In this document: positions 37,452 through 46,985 of the stretch, one piece after another | Position numbering within the stretch: position 1 is the stretch's first letter | Layout of the letters: each line of letters begins with the position of its first letter | Source of the DNA: Lasiodiplodia sp. COLG20 | Taxonomy: Eukaryota > Ascomycota > Dothideomycetes > Botryosphaeriales > Botryosphaeriaceae | Direction: 5' to 3' | NCBI GenBank assembly: GCA_009801085.1 | Contig: VNWV01000011.1 | Coordinates: forward strand, 1-64,000 | DNA: 64,000 bases | Notes under the pieces: generated by a model | Seen by the model: only the letters and a program-made list of their open reading frames with translations | The model's database searches: none | Told to the model about the DNA's origin: nothing | Program-made: the position numbers and the translations under genes

Positions 37452-38525
37452 ATGCTCATCCTCACCGAAGCCGACGTCTCCTCCATCCTCCGCAACCTAA
37501 CCCCGGAGCACGCCACCCTCCTCCTCTCCGCCCTCTCCACCGCCCTCGCCGCTTTAACCAAGGAAAAGCTACAACAAGATGGCAGCCACCCGCCGCTGAT
37601 CCACCAGCCCCAGCGCACCGCCATCACGACCCTCCCGGCCCGCGACACGACGCTCATCATGCCCGTCTCCAACACGACCACCGCCACCTCCGTCAAGGTC
37701 GTCACGCTGCCTAGCTCCGGCCCCGTCAAGGGCTCCATCTCCATCTTCGCGCCGGACGGCGCGCTCAAGGGCGTGCTGAACGCCGCCGAGGTGACGGCGT
37801 TCCGCACGGCGCTGGCGACCATGACGCTGCTGACGCGCTGGCTGCGCCCCGGCAGCAGCAAGCGCGAGGTGCGCAACCTCGTCGTGTTCGGCGCGGGGAG
37901 GCAGGTCGAGTGGCACGTGCGGCTGGCGCTGAAGTTTGGTGGAGGTGGCGTGCGGCGCGTGTCGGTTTTCAACCGCGGCGCGGCGCGGCTGCGCGAGCTG
38001 GAGGCGGGCGTGCTGGCGGAGTTGCGCAAAGCGTTTCCAGACGTTGTGTTTGAGACGACGGCGCTGGAGACGGCAGGTGAGGAGGCGTACGGGTCCACGA
38101 TGCGGAGCAGGCTGGGCGAGGCGGATGCGATGTTCGGCTGCACGCCGTCGACGGTGCCGCTATTCAAGGCGAAGGATCTGTTGGCCGGCGGTGAGAGGCC
38201 GAGGTTCATGTCGCTGATTGGGTCCTACAAGCCCGAGATGCAGGAGATCGATACGGAGACACTGCGGGCCGCGGCGAAGATTTGGGTGGATTCGAAGGAG
38301 GAATGCTTGATTGAGTCGGGGGAGCTGATTAGGGCGGGGACGAAGGAGGAGGAGCTGACCGAGGTGGGGGAGCTATTTTTGCAGGGTGCCGATGCGAGGG
38401 TCGAGGAGGAGGGACTGACGCTGTTCAAGTGCGTGGGATTCGGGCTGATGGATTTGATTGTGGGGGACAAGCTGCTGGAGTTGGCGGGGCAATTGGGAAA
38501 GGGGGTTACCGTGGATGGATTCTGA
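37452..38525 (+). CDS. Ornithine cyclodeaminase / mu-crystallin family protein, 357 aa
   Basis: Single exon. The fold comprises an N-terminal dimerisation part (from MLILTEADV) and an NAD(P)-binding Rossmann part with VVFGAGRQVEWH (about residues 141-152). Family features are TSVKVVTLP with the substrate-contacting Lys, the LKGVLNAAEVTAFRTAL block and SLIGSYKPEMQEID. Characterised members include ornithine cyclodeaminase, ketimine reductase (mu-crystallin) and delta-1-pyrroline-2-carboxylate reductase, and sequence alone does not separate these. It ends 62 bp from the convergent D-amino-acid oxidase gene, whose cyclic imine products are substrates of the ketimine-reductase branch; I therefore favour an imine reductase role as an inference. 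No targeting signal is seen. Confidence 0.92.
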   Translation: MLILTEADVSSILRNLTPEHATLLLSALSTALAALTKEKLQQDGSHPPLIHQPQRTAITTLPARDTTLIMPVSNTTTATSVKVVTLPSSGPVKGSISIFAPDGALKGVLNAAEVTAFRTALATMTLLTRWLRPGSSKREVRNLVVFGAGRQVEWHVRLALKFGGGGVRRVSVFNRGAARLRELEAGVLAELRKAFPDVVFETTALETAGEEAYGSTMRSRLGEADAMFGCTPSTVPLFKAKDLLAGGERPRFMSLIGSYKPEMQEIDTETLRAAAKIWVDSKEECLIESGELIRAGTKEEELTEVGELFLQGADARVEEEGLTLFKCVGFGLMDLIVGDKLLELAGQLGKGVTVDGF

Positions 38526-38587
38526 GTGGAGAGCGAAGGAAGATACTTGTGGAAGAAAAATGGGAATTCGATTGACTCCTGCCGACT

Positions 38588-39715
38588 TCAGAGCTTAGGA
38601 CGGCCACTACCTCCTCCAGTAATCAGGTCCCTGACACGGCTCGCCATGCCGAACGCGTACACATAACCCAGCGAACCACCTCCATACGCATGCACCACGT
38701 CTCCATCCCTCTCCACCCTGATGCCACCACGGCGGCCAGGTCGGAATCCGACGATATCCTGCACATCACGCTCGACATCCACCCAGCCAAAAGCGTTCCC
38801 CGTAATGCGGTTCACCCGCCGCAGAATGTCTTTCTTCAGCCCTTGGTCAACCGTCGTGTCGTTCGAGACCTGGCTCACACCGCCCAGGATGACGCCGCCA
38901 GCAGAGATGCGCGGGATGGCGTATGTGTACTCAGAACCCTGTAGGATGGCCACTTGCTTGTAGTCGCATTTAACAAACATCGTTTGACCGCGAACACCCA
39001 TGACATCGTCGTCCTTCGCCAGCTCTCGGGCACCCAAGCCGGACGCGTTGACGAGGATGCGGGCCCGGGTCAGGGCGCGCAGCTCGTCCAGCGAGGAGAC
39101 AGTGGCCTGGATGAAGTTGACCCCCTTGGACCGCAGACGGGCTACGAGCCAAGGCAGAAAGTCGTTCGGATTGACAGTGAAGCCGGTGTAGCGGAAACCG
39201 ATCTTGGCGGTGGCGGGTAGGGAGGACGTAGGGAGGAATTGAAAATCGGGGTAGAGGTTGTGGTACCAGATGGGAGCGTTGTTGGCGCGGTCGTCGTAGT
39301 ACTCCGTTATGGGGGTGGGCTTGGATTGGGAATGGTCAGTTGGAGCGTCTGTATGGCGGACATGGTCGGATTCTCACCTTGATGCCCGCTGTGGGATCCT
39401 GCCGAGAGATTTTCTCATAGTAGCCAAGGGAGTCGCGCTGTAGCCTCTCATCGCTGTCGGGATGCGGCGCGAGCAACGCACCTGCCCTGTTACAAGAGTC
39501 AGCCACTGTAAACAATAGTCATCCCATCAATTTCAGGAGTGAAACCGTTAATGGTAGGATCTGAGGTCAACAAACCATGGGCTTGACCAATTCGTGGACA
39601 TGTCCCCCGGTAGCTCTCTGGCCACGACCGTCACCGTGTATCCCGCCTCCACAAGTAACAGTGCGCACGCCAAACCAACAACCCCACCGCCAACTATTCC
39701 GACATCAGGTGTCAT
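38588..39715 (-). CDS. D-amino-acid oxidase family FAD enzyme, 326 aa
   Basis: Three exons: 39715-39576, 39486-39378 and 39319-38588; introns 89 and 58 bp. The enzyme oxidatively deaminates D-amino acids to 2-oxo (or cyclic imino) acids, ammonia and hydrogen peroxide. The N-terminal dinucleotide-binding motif VGIVGGGVVGLACA, the SPWAGALLAP block restored by the first splice, an ARILVNASGLGARELA segment and the C-terminal GDVVHAYGGGSLGYVYAFG are diagnostic. The protein ends in PKL, a non-standard variant of the peroxisomal targeting signal 1, consistent with the usual peroxisomal location. At 326 aa it is slightly shorter than typical fungal enzymes (about 340-370). Substrate preference is not predictable. 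Confidence 0.9.
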
Positions 39716-41169
39716 TTTGTTCATGCCTTGCGTTCTCGGTTTCTACGAGTCTGAGAAGACGGTAGTATAAAATAGTTGGGAAAGTTCGCCAATGGTACTA
39801 CTACTTCTGCAATCTTCGAGGTGTTGGTAAATATCAATTGGATTGTGTGACAAGTACACAGAAGGGGAATTGATTCTATTGTGGCATTATGAATAGAACC
39901 ATTTTTAGCAGGCTGCCTGAAACTGGTAGTGCGAATGGTTCTGGGTAGGTCCGATCGCGGAGGCCGACACTAACCGTTGGCGCGGAGAAAATAGTCGCAG
40001 TGAATGATCGGATCTCGGAGATAAGATACTTGATCGTATCAACGGACCGTTCGAGGGTCGAATTGAGACATATACTCCAACTCTTTACATCATCAGATCC
40101 TTCCGATCTTCTGGACACGCCAGACTTCGGGTGCGTTGGGGATCATAGCTCTGAGGATACGAATTTTCGTGCCATGCGGCAGACAAATAGCGAAGAAATT
40201 TCGGCATCCTGGAGGTTGGTTCAAAAGAGGAATACAGATTCCGCTTTCCCGTCCGCGGGGAGACTTGGCAGGGACTTTGAAGATCTGCCCCACAATCGCA
40301 GCCCGCTCGCAACCAATGGCACGAGTGGGGTTGGAAGTCAAATGAGCATGATTGGCACCGCCAAATCATTTTTCGAACGAGAAGGCGAACGACATTCTAG
40401 GCATCATCTTAGACATGCAATAGATATACTAAACACTTAGGCTATACTCCAATACAGTTAAGGTCGATGGACAACCGAAGAATCTATAGAGCAAAATTAC
40501 CTACGTCTACCAGTAATATAGTACACAGTTTTTAGTAAGTCAAAGTAGTATACTACTCGCGCAGCACAGCACAATCCCTTGGATGATTCAGCCCGGCGAT
40601 GTCGGAAAAAGAGTAACTGGATCGAACCACTTGTAAAAAGAGTATCAGCTGATACTATGCTTCCGACTTCGGGATCAACATGTTTTTTTGACGCGAGCGC
40701 ATTCATTATCCAAAAAGGGTTTAGCTTGTTCACCGCATCCGCTTCAAACCGCCATTAAGTATTCACAACCAAGTTAGAGTTGTTCAGCACTGTTGATACC
40801 GACGATGGCGGCGTTCTTATTAATCTAAATAACCAGTGTGTGAGAGCTAATAACATAGTGTATTTAGCAAACGTCGCGAATGGACAAGAAGGATCATCTG
40901 CCGTGTCTCAACCGTCATCTGGACTTTGAAGGTGACGCAATATTCAGAAGATGGGTTGCATTTATTTAGGTCATAGAAAAGCAATCAGGTGAAATTAGTA
41001 CTTGCAATCCATTGTTCACATCCCTTTCTCCATTTCTCTCTATCTTTGCGGTTCGTTTCCAAGTAAAAAAAAAAAAAAAAAAAAACCAATATCAAAAAAC
41101 CAATATCAACGCCAGTCGAATGATCGTATAGCCATCTGAGCCATTGCATCAGAATCTCGTCAATCCTGA
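39716..41169. other. Intergenic, no gene seen
   Basis: The region contains a plus-strand open frame at 40000-40440 (146 aa) with overlapping minus-strand frames and no recognisable domain. A run of 21 A lies at 41065-41085, just beyond the 3' end of the T5orf172 gene. Confidence 0.4.
41065..41085. repeat. A21 homopolymer
   Basis: Uninterrupted run of 21 A on the plus strand, followed by a tandem ACCAATATCAA-type duplication. It lies about 85 bp past the stop codon of the minus-strand gene ending at 41170. Confidence 0.9.
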
Positions 41170-43065
41170 TTAGACCTGCCTCGTCCACCTGACGTGCCTC
41201 TCATAAAGCTGTTGAACCGTTTCCTGATTCTGTCGCATCCCGTCCAACTGCAGTTCCTCGAGCTTGGCGCTCCACCCGTCTCCCAGCGATCGATACCTAT
41301 ACGGCTTCCGCTGCATCCACACTGCCCAAGCATTGACAATCTCGACCGCAAGTCTCGCATCGAACCGGAACCATTCTCTGTAGTTACGGTTCTTGCACAA
41401 CGGATCTTCGTTGAAGGGTGCGAGATGGCAATGGATGATCCTCTCGACGCGATCCGCGTTCTCCAGGTCTCTGACCGCGTGGATGATTACCAGGTCGTTC
41501 AACCCGCTTTGCGCCTTGATCTGCTTGCAACGGTTGATCGGCAGATCCGCAGTGATGCCGATCTTGACCAGACCAGGGCGGTCGGTCGACCTCAGCACGT
41601 AGATGTTGGCCGTTGACTTCTTCTTCTGCGGCCCCACCGGCTGCAGCAGCAAATTGCAGAGGCTTTCCTCGACCTGGCGCGCCGCTTCGTCGGGGATCAC
41701 GGGGGAATTGGCGTCAAACACCAACTCAGTGGGGGCGATATAGCTATCTTCAGCATCTTGAGGTTGTTTTGCTAGGCTCGCACCGATGTTCATGGAGTCG
41801 AGGTTTGCCGCTAGGTCCTCATCGGTAGAACCTGATCCTGGGCTGCTTTGCACTGCGTTCGCCGATGACCGGCGTGGGCTGTTGCGAGGGCTGCGCGCAG
41901 GCTTCTTGCGGTTGCTTGGAGGTGGCGACTCTGATGAAGGTGCCTCGGAAATCTGAATCGACGGGGCGACCTCATCTCCTGGCGTCGATCGTTGCTTGCT
42001 TTTACGGGCAGAAGACTTCTGATTCTGTGGCGGTATCGGAGGACCAGAGCTGGGAGATTCGTTTGATGGAAGAGCTTCGACGGCAGAGTTGGAAGAGTTC
42101 GCTCTGCGAGCGTTTGGAGGCTTGGAGGGAGTTTCTGGAGAGGTGTTGAGGGATTCTGATGCTTCCTCTGTGTCGTTGTCCGATAGCCCCACAGTGAGTT
42201 CCGAGACGTCAGATTGGGAATCCGAATACCCATCTGATTCTCCATCCTCTGTGGCCTCGTAGTCTTGCTGTGACCATTGCCCCAGCTCCTCCTCGTCATA
42301 CACAGACTCGGGAGCGATGTGCTTTTGCCACAAACTGTGGTAAAGATCAAGCCAGAACCAGTGCGAGTGATCTTTGCAAAGCAGAAGATGGATGAGGGGA
42401 CGAGTCTTGCCCTGCAGTGAAGACACTTCGTCCTCTTCGCTGTATTCGTCATCTTCATCGAAGCTTTCGTCTTCGTCTACGAAGCCTTCATCACTCTCGC
42501 CATCTGTTGATTCCATCTCTTCACCGTGATCCATTTCGAGATCAATGCCGATGATACTGCGAGCAGTTGTCACCTTGTCTTTGCTCACTTCGCTGCTACA
42601 CCTCCCTGTCGCCCCGTCATGTGCAATGCACCGGAATCCATGCTGGGAATCCAACAGTTGTTTCTTCGCATCATCATACTGAACCAGAGAGTCGAGTGGA
42701 CGCATAGAATCTCTACGCGGCCCAGTCTGATCCTTTGCGCCCGAGGAGTTTTGGCTTGGTGTAGCTGTGAATGCGTGGACCAGAGGACCCATTTGCTCCT
42801 TTGCCTTCCTGTGCTTCGTGCAGAGAAGCACTGCAGCCAGCTGGGTGGCGTCATCTTGGCTGAATGGTGGATCCATTTGGCGGACGGTTTCCAGAAGCGT
42901 CTTGAGGTAGCGCATCCGAATTTTGTAGAGCTCTTCGCATCGGCGATCGGCGTTGTCTTCAATGGCGTGGCATCTGAGTTCGTCGCCATATTTCAGTCCT
43001 CGGACCAGGTTGAGAATCGTCCCCAAGGGAGGAGCCAACTGCGGTGGAAATGAGATTGAAGACAT
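41170..43065 (-). CDS. T5orf172 (GIY-YIG-like) domain protein with two Cys/His modules, 631 aa
   Basis: Single exon. The C-terminal domain (about residues 484-585) matches the bacteriophage T5 Orf172 family, a branch of the GIY-YIG nuclease superfamily: NIYVLRSTDRPGLVKIGIT at its start, then NRCKQIKAQSG, a helix with VERIIHCHLAPF and the WFRFD strand. The N-terminal half has two similar cysteine/histidine sets: Cys32, Cys43, Cys82, His85, and Cys146, Cys156, Cys230, His233, both of the form RC-x10ish-C followed by LLC-x2-H, which looks like a duplicated metal site. Between them and the C-terminal domain lie long acidic and Ser/Pro-rich stretches. Fungal T5orf172 proteins are common but uncharacterised; DNA binding or cleavage is only inferred. 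Whether the nuclease residues are all present I could not verify. Confidence 0.88.
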   Translation of the reverse strand: MSSISFPPQLAPPLGTILNLVRGLKYGDELRCHAIEDNADRRCEELYKIRMRYLKTLLETVRQMDPPFSQDDATQLAAVLLCTKHRKAKEQMGPLVHAFTATPSQNSSGAKDQTGPRRDSMRPLDSLVQYDDAKKQLLDSQHGFRCIAHDGATGRCSSEVSKDKVTTARSIIGIDLEMDHGEEMESTDGESDEGFVDEDESFDEDDEYSEEDEVSSLQGKTRPLIHLLLCKDHSHWFWLDLYHSLWQKHIAPESVYDEEELGQWSQQDYEATEDGESDGYSDSQSDVSELTVGLSDNDTEEASESLNTSPETPSKPPNARRANSSNSAVEALPSNESPSSGPPIPPQNQKSSARKSKQRSTPGDEVAPSIQISEAPSSESPPPSNRKKPARSPRNSPRRSSANAVQSSPGSGSTDEDLAANLDSMNIGASLAKQPQDAEDSYIAPTELVFDANSPVIPDEAARQVEESLCNLLLQPVGPQKKKSTANIYVLRSTDRPGLVKIGITADLPINRCKQIKAQSGLNDLVIIHAVRDLENADRVERIIHCHLAPFNEDPLCKNRNYREWFRFDARLAVEIVNAWAVWMQRKPYRYRSLGDGWSAKLEELQLDGMRQNQETVQQLYERHVRWTRQV

Positions 43066-44282
43066 ATCGTTTGCAGTAACGCGGGTATTTGATGGGGTGG
43101 ATGATATGTCGAGAAGATGAGGTATTGTGGGATTCGGGGTCAGCTTGAGAGCTTAAAAGAAAATAACGAAGAGACCGTTGCTCTGGGAAGCCGCCTGCTG
43201 CTCCCCTTAAGGATGCAGCCCGCCTTGCTGAAAGCTGCTACAGTGCAGTGCATGGTTCCCCGAACACGTTGACAACACCCCCTGTCGGTCTCCACGGTGG
43301 TGCATATTTCGGGCGGAATAGTGGCACAATTGCCACGAAGCGTAGCAATAGTCGCATGATTATCAGCAGGCACCCTTAGAAACGGGCTTCGAAACATCTA
43401 AATTTTCTCAAGTTGAAGGCATTTAAGCAACTCAGAGCTACGGAATTCAAATCGTCGTTCCTGCTTCTGATCCTCAGTTTATCAGATTCTAGGCCTTAAC
43501 ACCAGCATTGCGCTACCCCGCAAGTACTGCTGTCTGGAATCCACTGACACGTCGTCAGCCACACCTTGCCCCACTGGGCCATTCGGTCTGGCCACAAATC
43601 CGTTCGGTGCAAGCCGCACACAACACCAGCAGCGGTCAGACAAGTCACTAGCCCGCTGCGCCGCCACTGAAGTTCCACACATATCCAGGATGACCGGTCT
43701 GAAATTTCTTCCACGTTTCTCTTCGCGATGGCAGTAGGATTAATGACGTGGCATGTTTTGGATCGAGGTTCGGCGGTATTTGCGGCTGATCGGCAGCCCA
43801 CTTCAACCCCTGTCGGGTCCAGTGTGGCTCTGATTCTTAGACCCTTCGCGGCTCACCAAGCTCAAGAGCTCATCAAATTCAGGAAATTCAATTGAAAGCT
43901 ATTATAAGCGAGCGCAGACTATGTTTTATTTGACTAAGAGTCTCCAGGTAGAAGTGCACAGCTGCCACAAGTAATTTCTGCATCGACCGTAAATCTGAAA
44001 TGGGATTCAGGACCATACAAAACAATTCGAAGCAGTTTGGCGCAAAAGGAGGTACTTATTCTTTCTCAGAAATTATGGTAGCTCGAACATCATAAATTCA
44101 AAGGATCACGCTTGTGTTTAATTTCAGAGCGGCATCATGTCTTATGGTGATGCTCTTTTTCCCAATGATTTCAATAAGAAAGAACCAGTGGCTTTGCTTA
44201 TTGCCAGCATCAGATACGACAAATGCAACACAAGCACAAATTGAGCAGAGTAGCCAAAGGCATTTCGCAATATGCGTCCCTG
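43066..44282. other. Intergenic, no gene seen
   Basis: The left end holds the promoter of the T5orf172 gene and the right end the 3' region of the Zn2Cys6 regulator. Small frames at 43482-43801 are unrecognised. Confidence 0.45.
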
Positions 44283-46714
44283 CTACTCGAACTGGAAGCC
44301 TAGAAACCCTCCACTGAAAAACTCTTCCATGTTGGGAAAGGTAGCATCACCATGAGTTTCGTAGCCCGCTGAGGTGCCGTCGGGCCAGAAATGTACGGAA
44401 TCCCCACCAGCTACGGTATTCCCACCAGTATTGACAGCGGTAGAACTATCCGAAGCCGGATGCAGAGAATCACTCCCGTTGCTCTCTTTGGTAGACGTCT
44501 TCTCGGTCGTTAAGCCCAGAGCTTCGTCGTTGGGAGGACCACTGCTCAGCCTCGCCATCAGCCGCTGCCTCGCCATGGTTGCGAACTTGATGACCGCCGA
44601 CTTTCCGGGTGCTTTGCTGAGCCAGTCTTCAAGCCGCGAAACGAGATGCAAGCTGTGCTTGTCCGGCAGCTCCGAATGCAGCTCTCCGTAATGAGCGAGG
44701 ATTAGCGCGCTGTAGCCGAGGCAGAGACACCTGTTGGACATAATGGCGGTTTTCAGGAAGTGCGGCATTTGGAGGAATGTTTCGAGAATTGAGCGCGCGT
44801 GCGTTAGACTACGGGCTCTGAGGTTGAGAAGCGCTGCCTTCGTGTTGGTCTTGTCGGAATGCCGGATCCGCGAAGGCGCGGGGGCTTCATTGCCGAGCGG
44901 GCTATTTGATAGGAACGCTGCCGACCGTAGATCCTCTCCCAGGTCCTCGAGCCATTTGGTGGTCAGGATGAGGCATGCAGAGGAGTAGCCTATCTTGAGA
45001 AAGGATGATGTTGGGAGTGCTGGTGGAAAAGTGAGCTCGTGTTGCACGTGAAGGTCGCGGGAAAGCTCTTGCTCACACAGAAGATAATTCCATTTCTGCT
45101 TCCATTCTGCAAATTCCTCATCCTCCGAGCGTAAAGAGGGTCGTTCGTTCATTTTTTGCAACACACTTTCGTACAGCGCTATCTCTGCTAGAATTATGCT
45201 ATCTTCGAGGGTCCCGTCGTAGAAGTTGAGAATGATATTGCAATGTTTGAGGTAAGAAGTTGGAATCGTTGAAGGCCGTCCGGTAGTGGCTGCCCAGCTG
45301 TACTCGAGTTAGTGCAATTCTGTGGACACTGAAAGGAATATTACTGGAGATGATAAAGGCAAATGTGTGACCATAAACGGACTGCTGCTGTGTCCTCCAC
45401 TTTGGGTTCGCCGTTCTTGATATTAGTCACAATCTGAGAGAAACTGATGCTCAGCATCGCTTTTTGGGCGGCATAACCGGTCAGCATCCAACCGTCGATG
45501 TACTCTATCCCACTCTAAGCCATGCATTGTTAGTTATAATTGGCTTGGCTCGGCTGTTGATCTTACTCTGACTGGGTTGAACAACCCTTCGTTCATTAGA
45601 AGGATAGCTTGAATGTCTTCCGAAGTGGACATGTTGGACAGCAATATTTCCCCAAGGTATCTTCGTGCTCTTTCATACATTTCTTCATGCAGCGAAGTAC
45701 CTACAAGGGTGCTCCTATATGGAATTGTGCGAAGGCAGCAAACGTTGTAGAGAAAAGGGGCCTTGGCCTGAAGTTCGTTTCTGAATGCCAGGTCTTTTGT
45801 TTCTCGTGCCAAAAATGGAGATTGTTCAAAACTGCATTCCTTTTTAGTATGTATGTACCCAGGGTAAATAGACTGGCTTACATGTGCTTGAATTCCTCTG
45901 GGGTTATCTGATCGAGCAGACCCATCCCATTAATGTCGGTGCCCACGATGTTAGGGATCCGTCTAGAACAACCAACGCTACGGAAGCCGATTTCACGTAG
46001 GACAACGATAGGAGCTGAGTGAACAGCATGGTCGGCAGGATCTGATACATGACCCTGTGTGGATCCATCCACTACGGGAGTGAGTGAAGTGGCCTTGGAG
46101 GTCTGCACAGTTGGGTAAGCCTCTTCGCGATTACGAATGCGACGGATCTCCTGTGAGATTGTTTCCACTATGGTTCTCAATTCTGTCACAGCTTCCTCAT
46201 TGGCCCGAAGTCTATCACCAACATTTCGTTAGTGTACACCTCCTTGTAATTGTTGACGGAAAATGACCTGTCATCAATAGATTGAGTATCCTTATTGCTT
46301 GTAGCTTGATCAGAACATTGCTGACCATCACTATTGGAACAGACTATCCTACAGCAGGTCAGTTGCTAATACGAGTTGCCTCAAAAGCAGGACGGTATGT
46401 GAAACCAGTGCGAGCTCAACAAACCTCAACGTCTGGCAACGACGACAGCTTTTTGCGTTGACATCGTATTCGCATCTGCACTTCAGTCTCTGACACGATT
46501 CGCAGGAAAACACTCTTCGTCGGCGCTTCGTTCTGACGTTCCCATTGTCTGCCGTGTGGGCAGGGCTGTGGCGCTTACGCGCTAAAGACTCCGAGGGGCT
46601 CGAAGAGCCGAGATTCGGATGTGAGCTTGCGTCCTTGTTGCTGTTCATACTCAATAGATGCGTCCGTCGGTCGCCGTCGGGGTGCGGTGAAGACTTGAGG
46701 GGTGGATGTGGCAA
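44283..46714 (-). CDS. Zn2Cys6 transcription factor, 716 aa
   Basis: Six exons: 46714-46425, 46348-46268, 46211-45882, 45831-45567, 45514-45345 and 45297-44283; introns 47-76 bp. The DNA-binding cluster CX2CX6CX8CX2CX6C (Cys71, 74, 81, 90, 93 and 100) is split by the first intron, and only the spliced product has the sixth Cys, which confirms the join. A short coiled coil follows (LRANEEAVTELRTIVETISQEI). The middle region has the fungal-specific regulatory domain, including LYHLHWAATTGRPS (H-x-x-x-T-T-G-R-P type block) restored by the fifth splice. Start at 46714; an in-frame ATG at 46648 is possible. It is divergent from an efflux transporter across 271 bp, a classical arrangement for a pathway-specific regulator of that transporter. 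Ligand unknown. Confidence 0.9.
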
Positions 46715-46985
46715 GAATTTTCCGCTAAGGGCGGAATCCCGCCGGACTCCGACGTGTTCCGGCGGACTTCGACGGCCCTACGCAACTGGCTATAGCGCCT
46801 GTAGTTTTTGCGCAACCATGCGAAATGCCTCCACTTTTGATGCGATGGGCTCAGTGTTCACGAATTTAAAACTGACTGCAGGCGGAATTCTCACACCTGC
46901 CGCTCCCTTATCTATATCTATTCCATATTGCATTTGTTCAATCCTGCCTCTGGGTAGTTGCTCCATTGGCATATTAATCTTCAGG
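46715..46985. promoter_or_regulatory. Bidirectional promoter with CGG triplets, Zn2Cys6 regulator / DHA14 transporter
   Basis: The 271 bp between the two start codons contain CGG-N4-CCG (CGGAATCCCG at 46732), CGG-N3-CCG directly after it, and a GCCGGA (46741-46746) / TCCGGC (46758-46763) inverted repeat. Paired CGG triplets are the usual half-sites of Zn2Cys6 dimers, so these are candidate binding sites for the adjacent regulator. Confidence 0.5.

Noticed and set aside
38690..39220. Plus-strand frames opposite the D-amino-acid oxidase
   Set aside because: They are antisense shadows of a gene whose protein is clearly recognised.
40000..40440. 146-aa plus-strand open frame
   Set aside because: No recognisable domain, no signal peptide, and overlapping frames on the other strand of similar quality.
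46545..46985. N-terminal extension of the DHA14 transporter frame
   Set aside because: It runs through the divergent regulator's first exon and the promoter; transporter homology starts only after the ATG at 46986.
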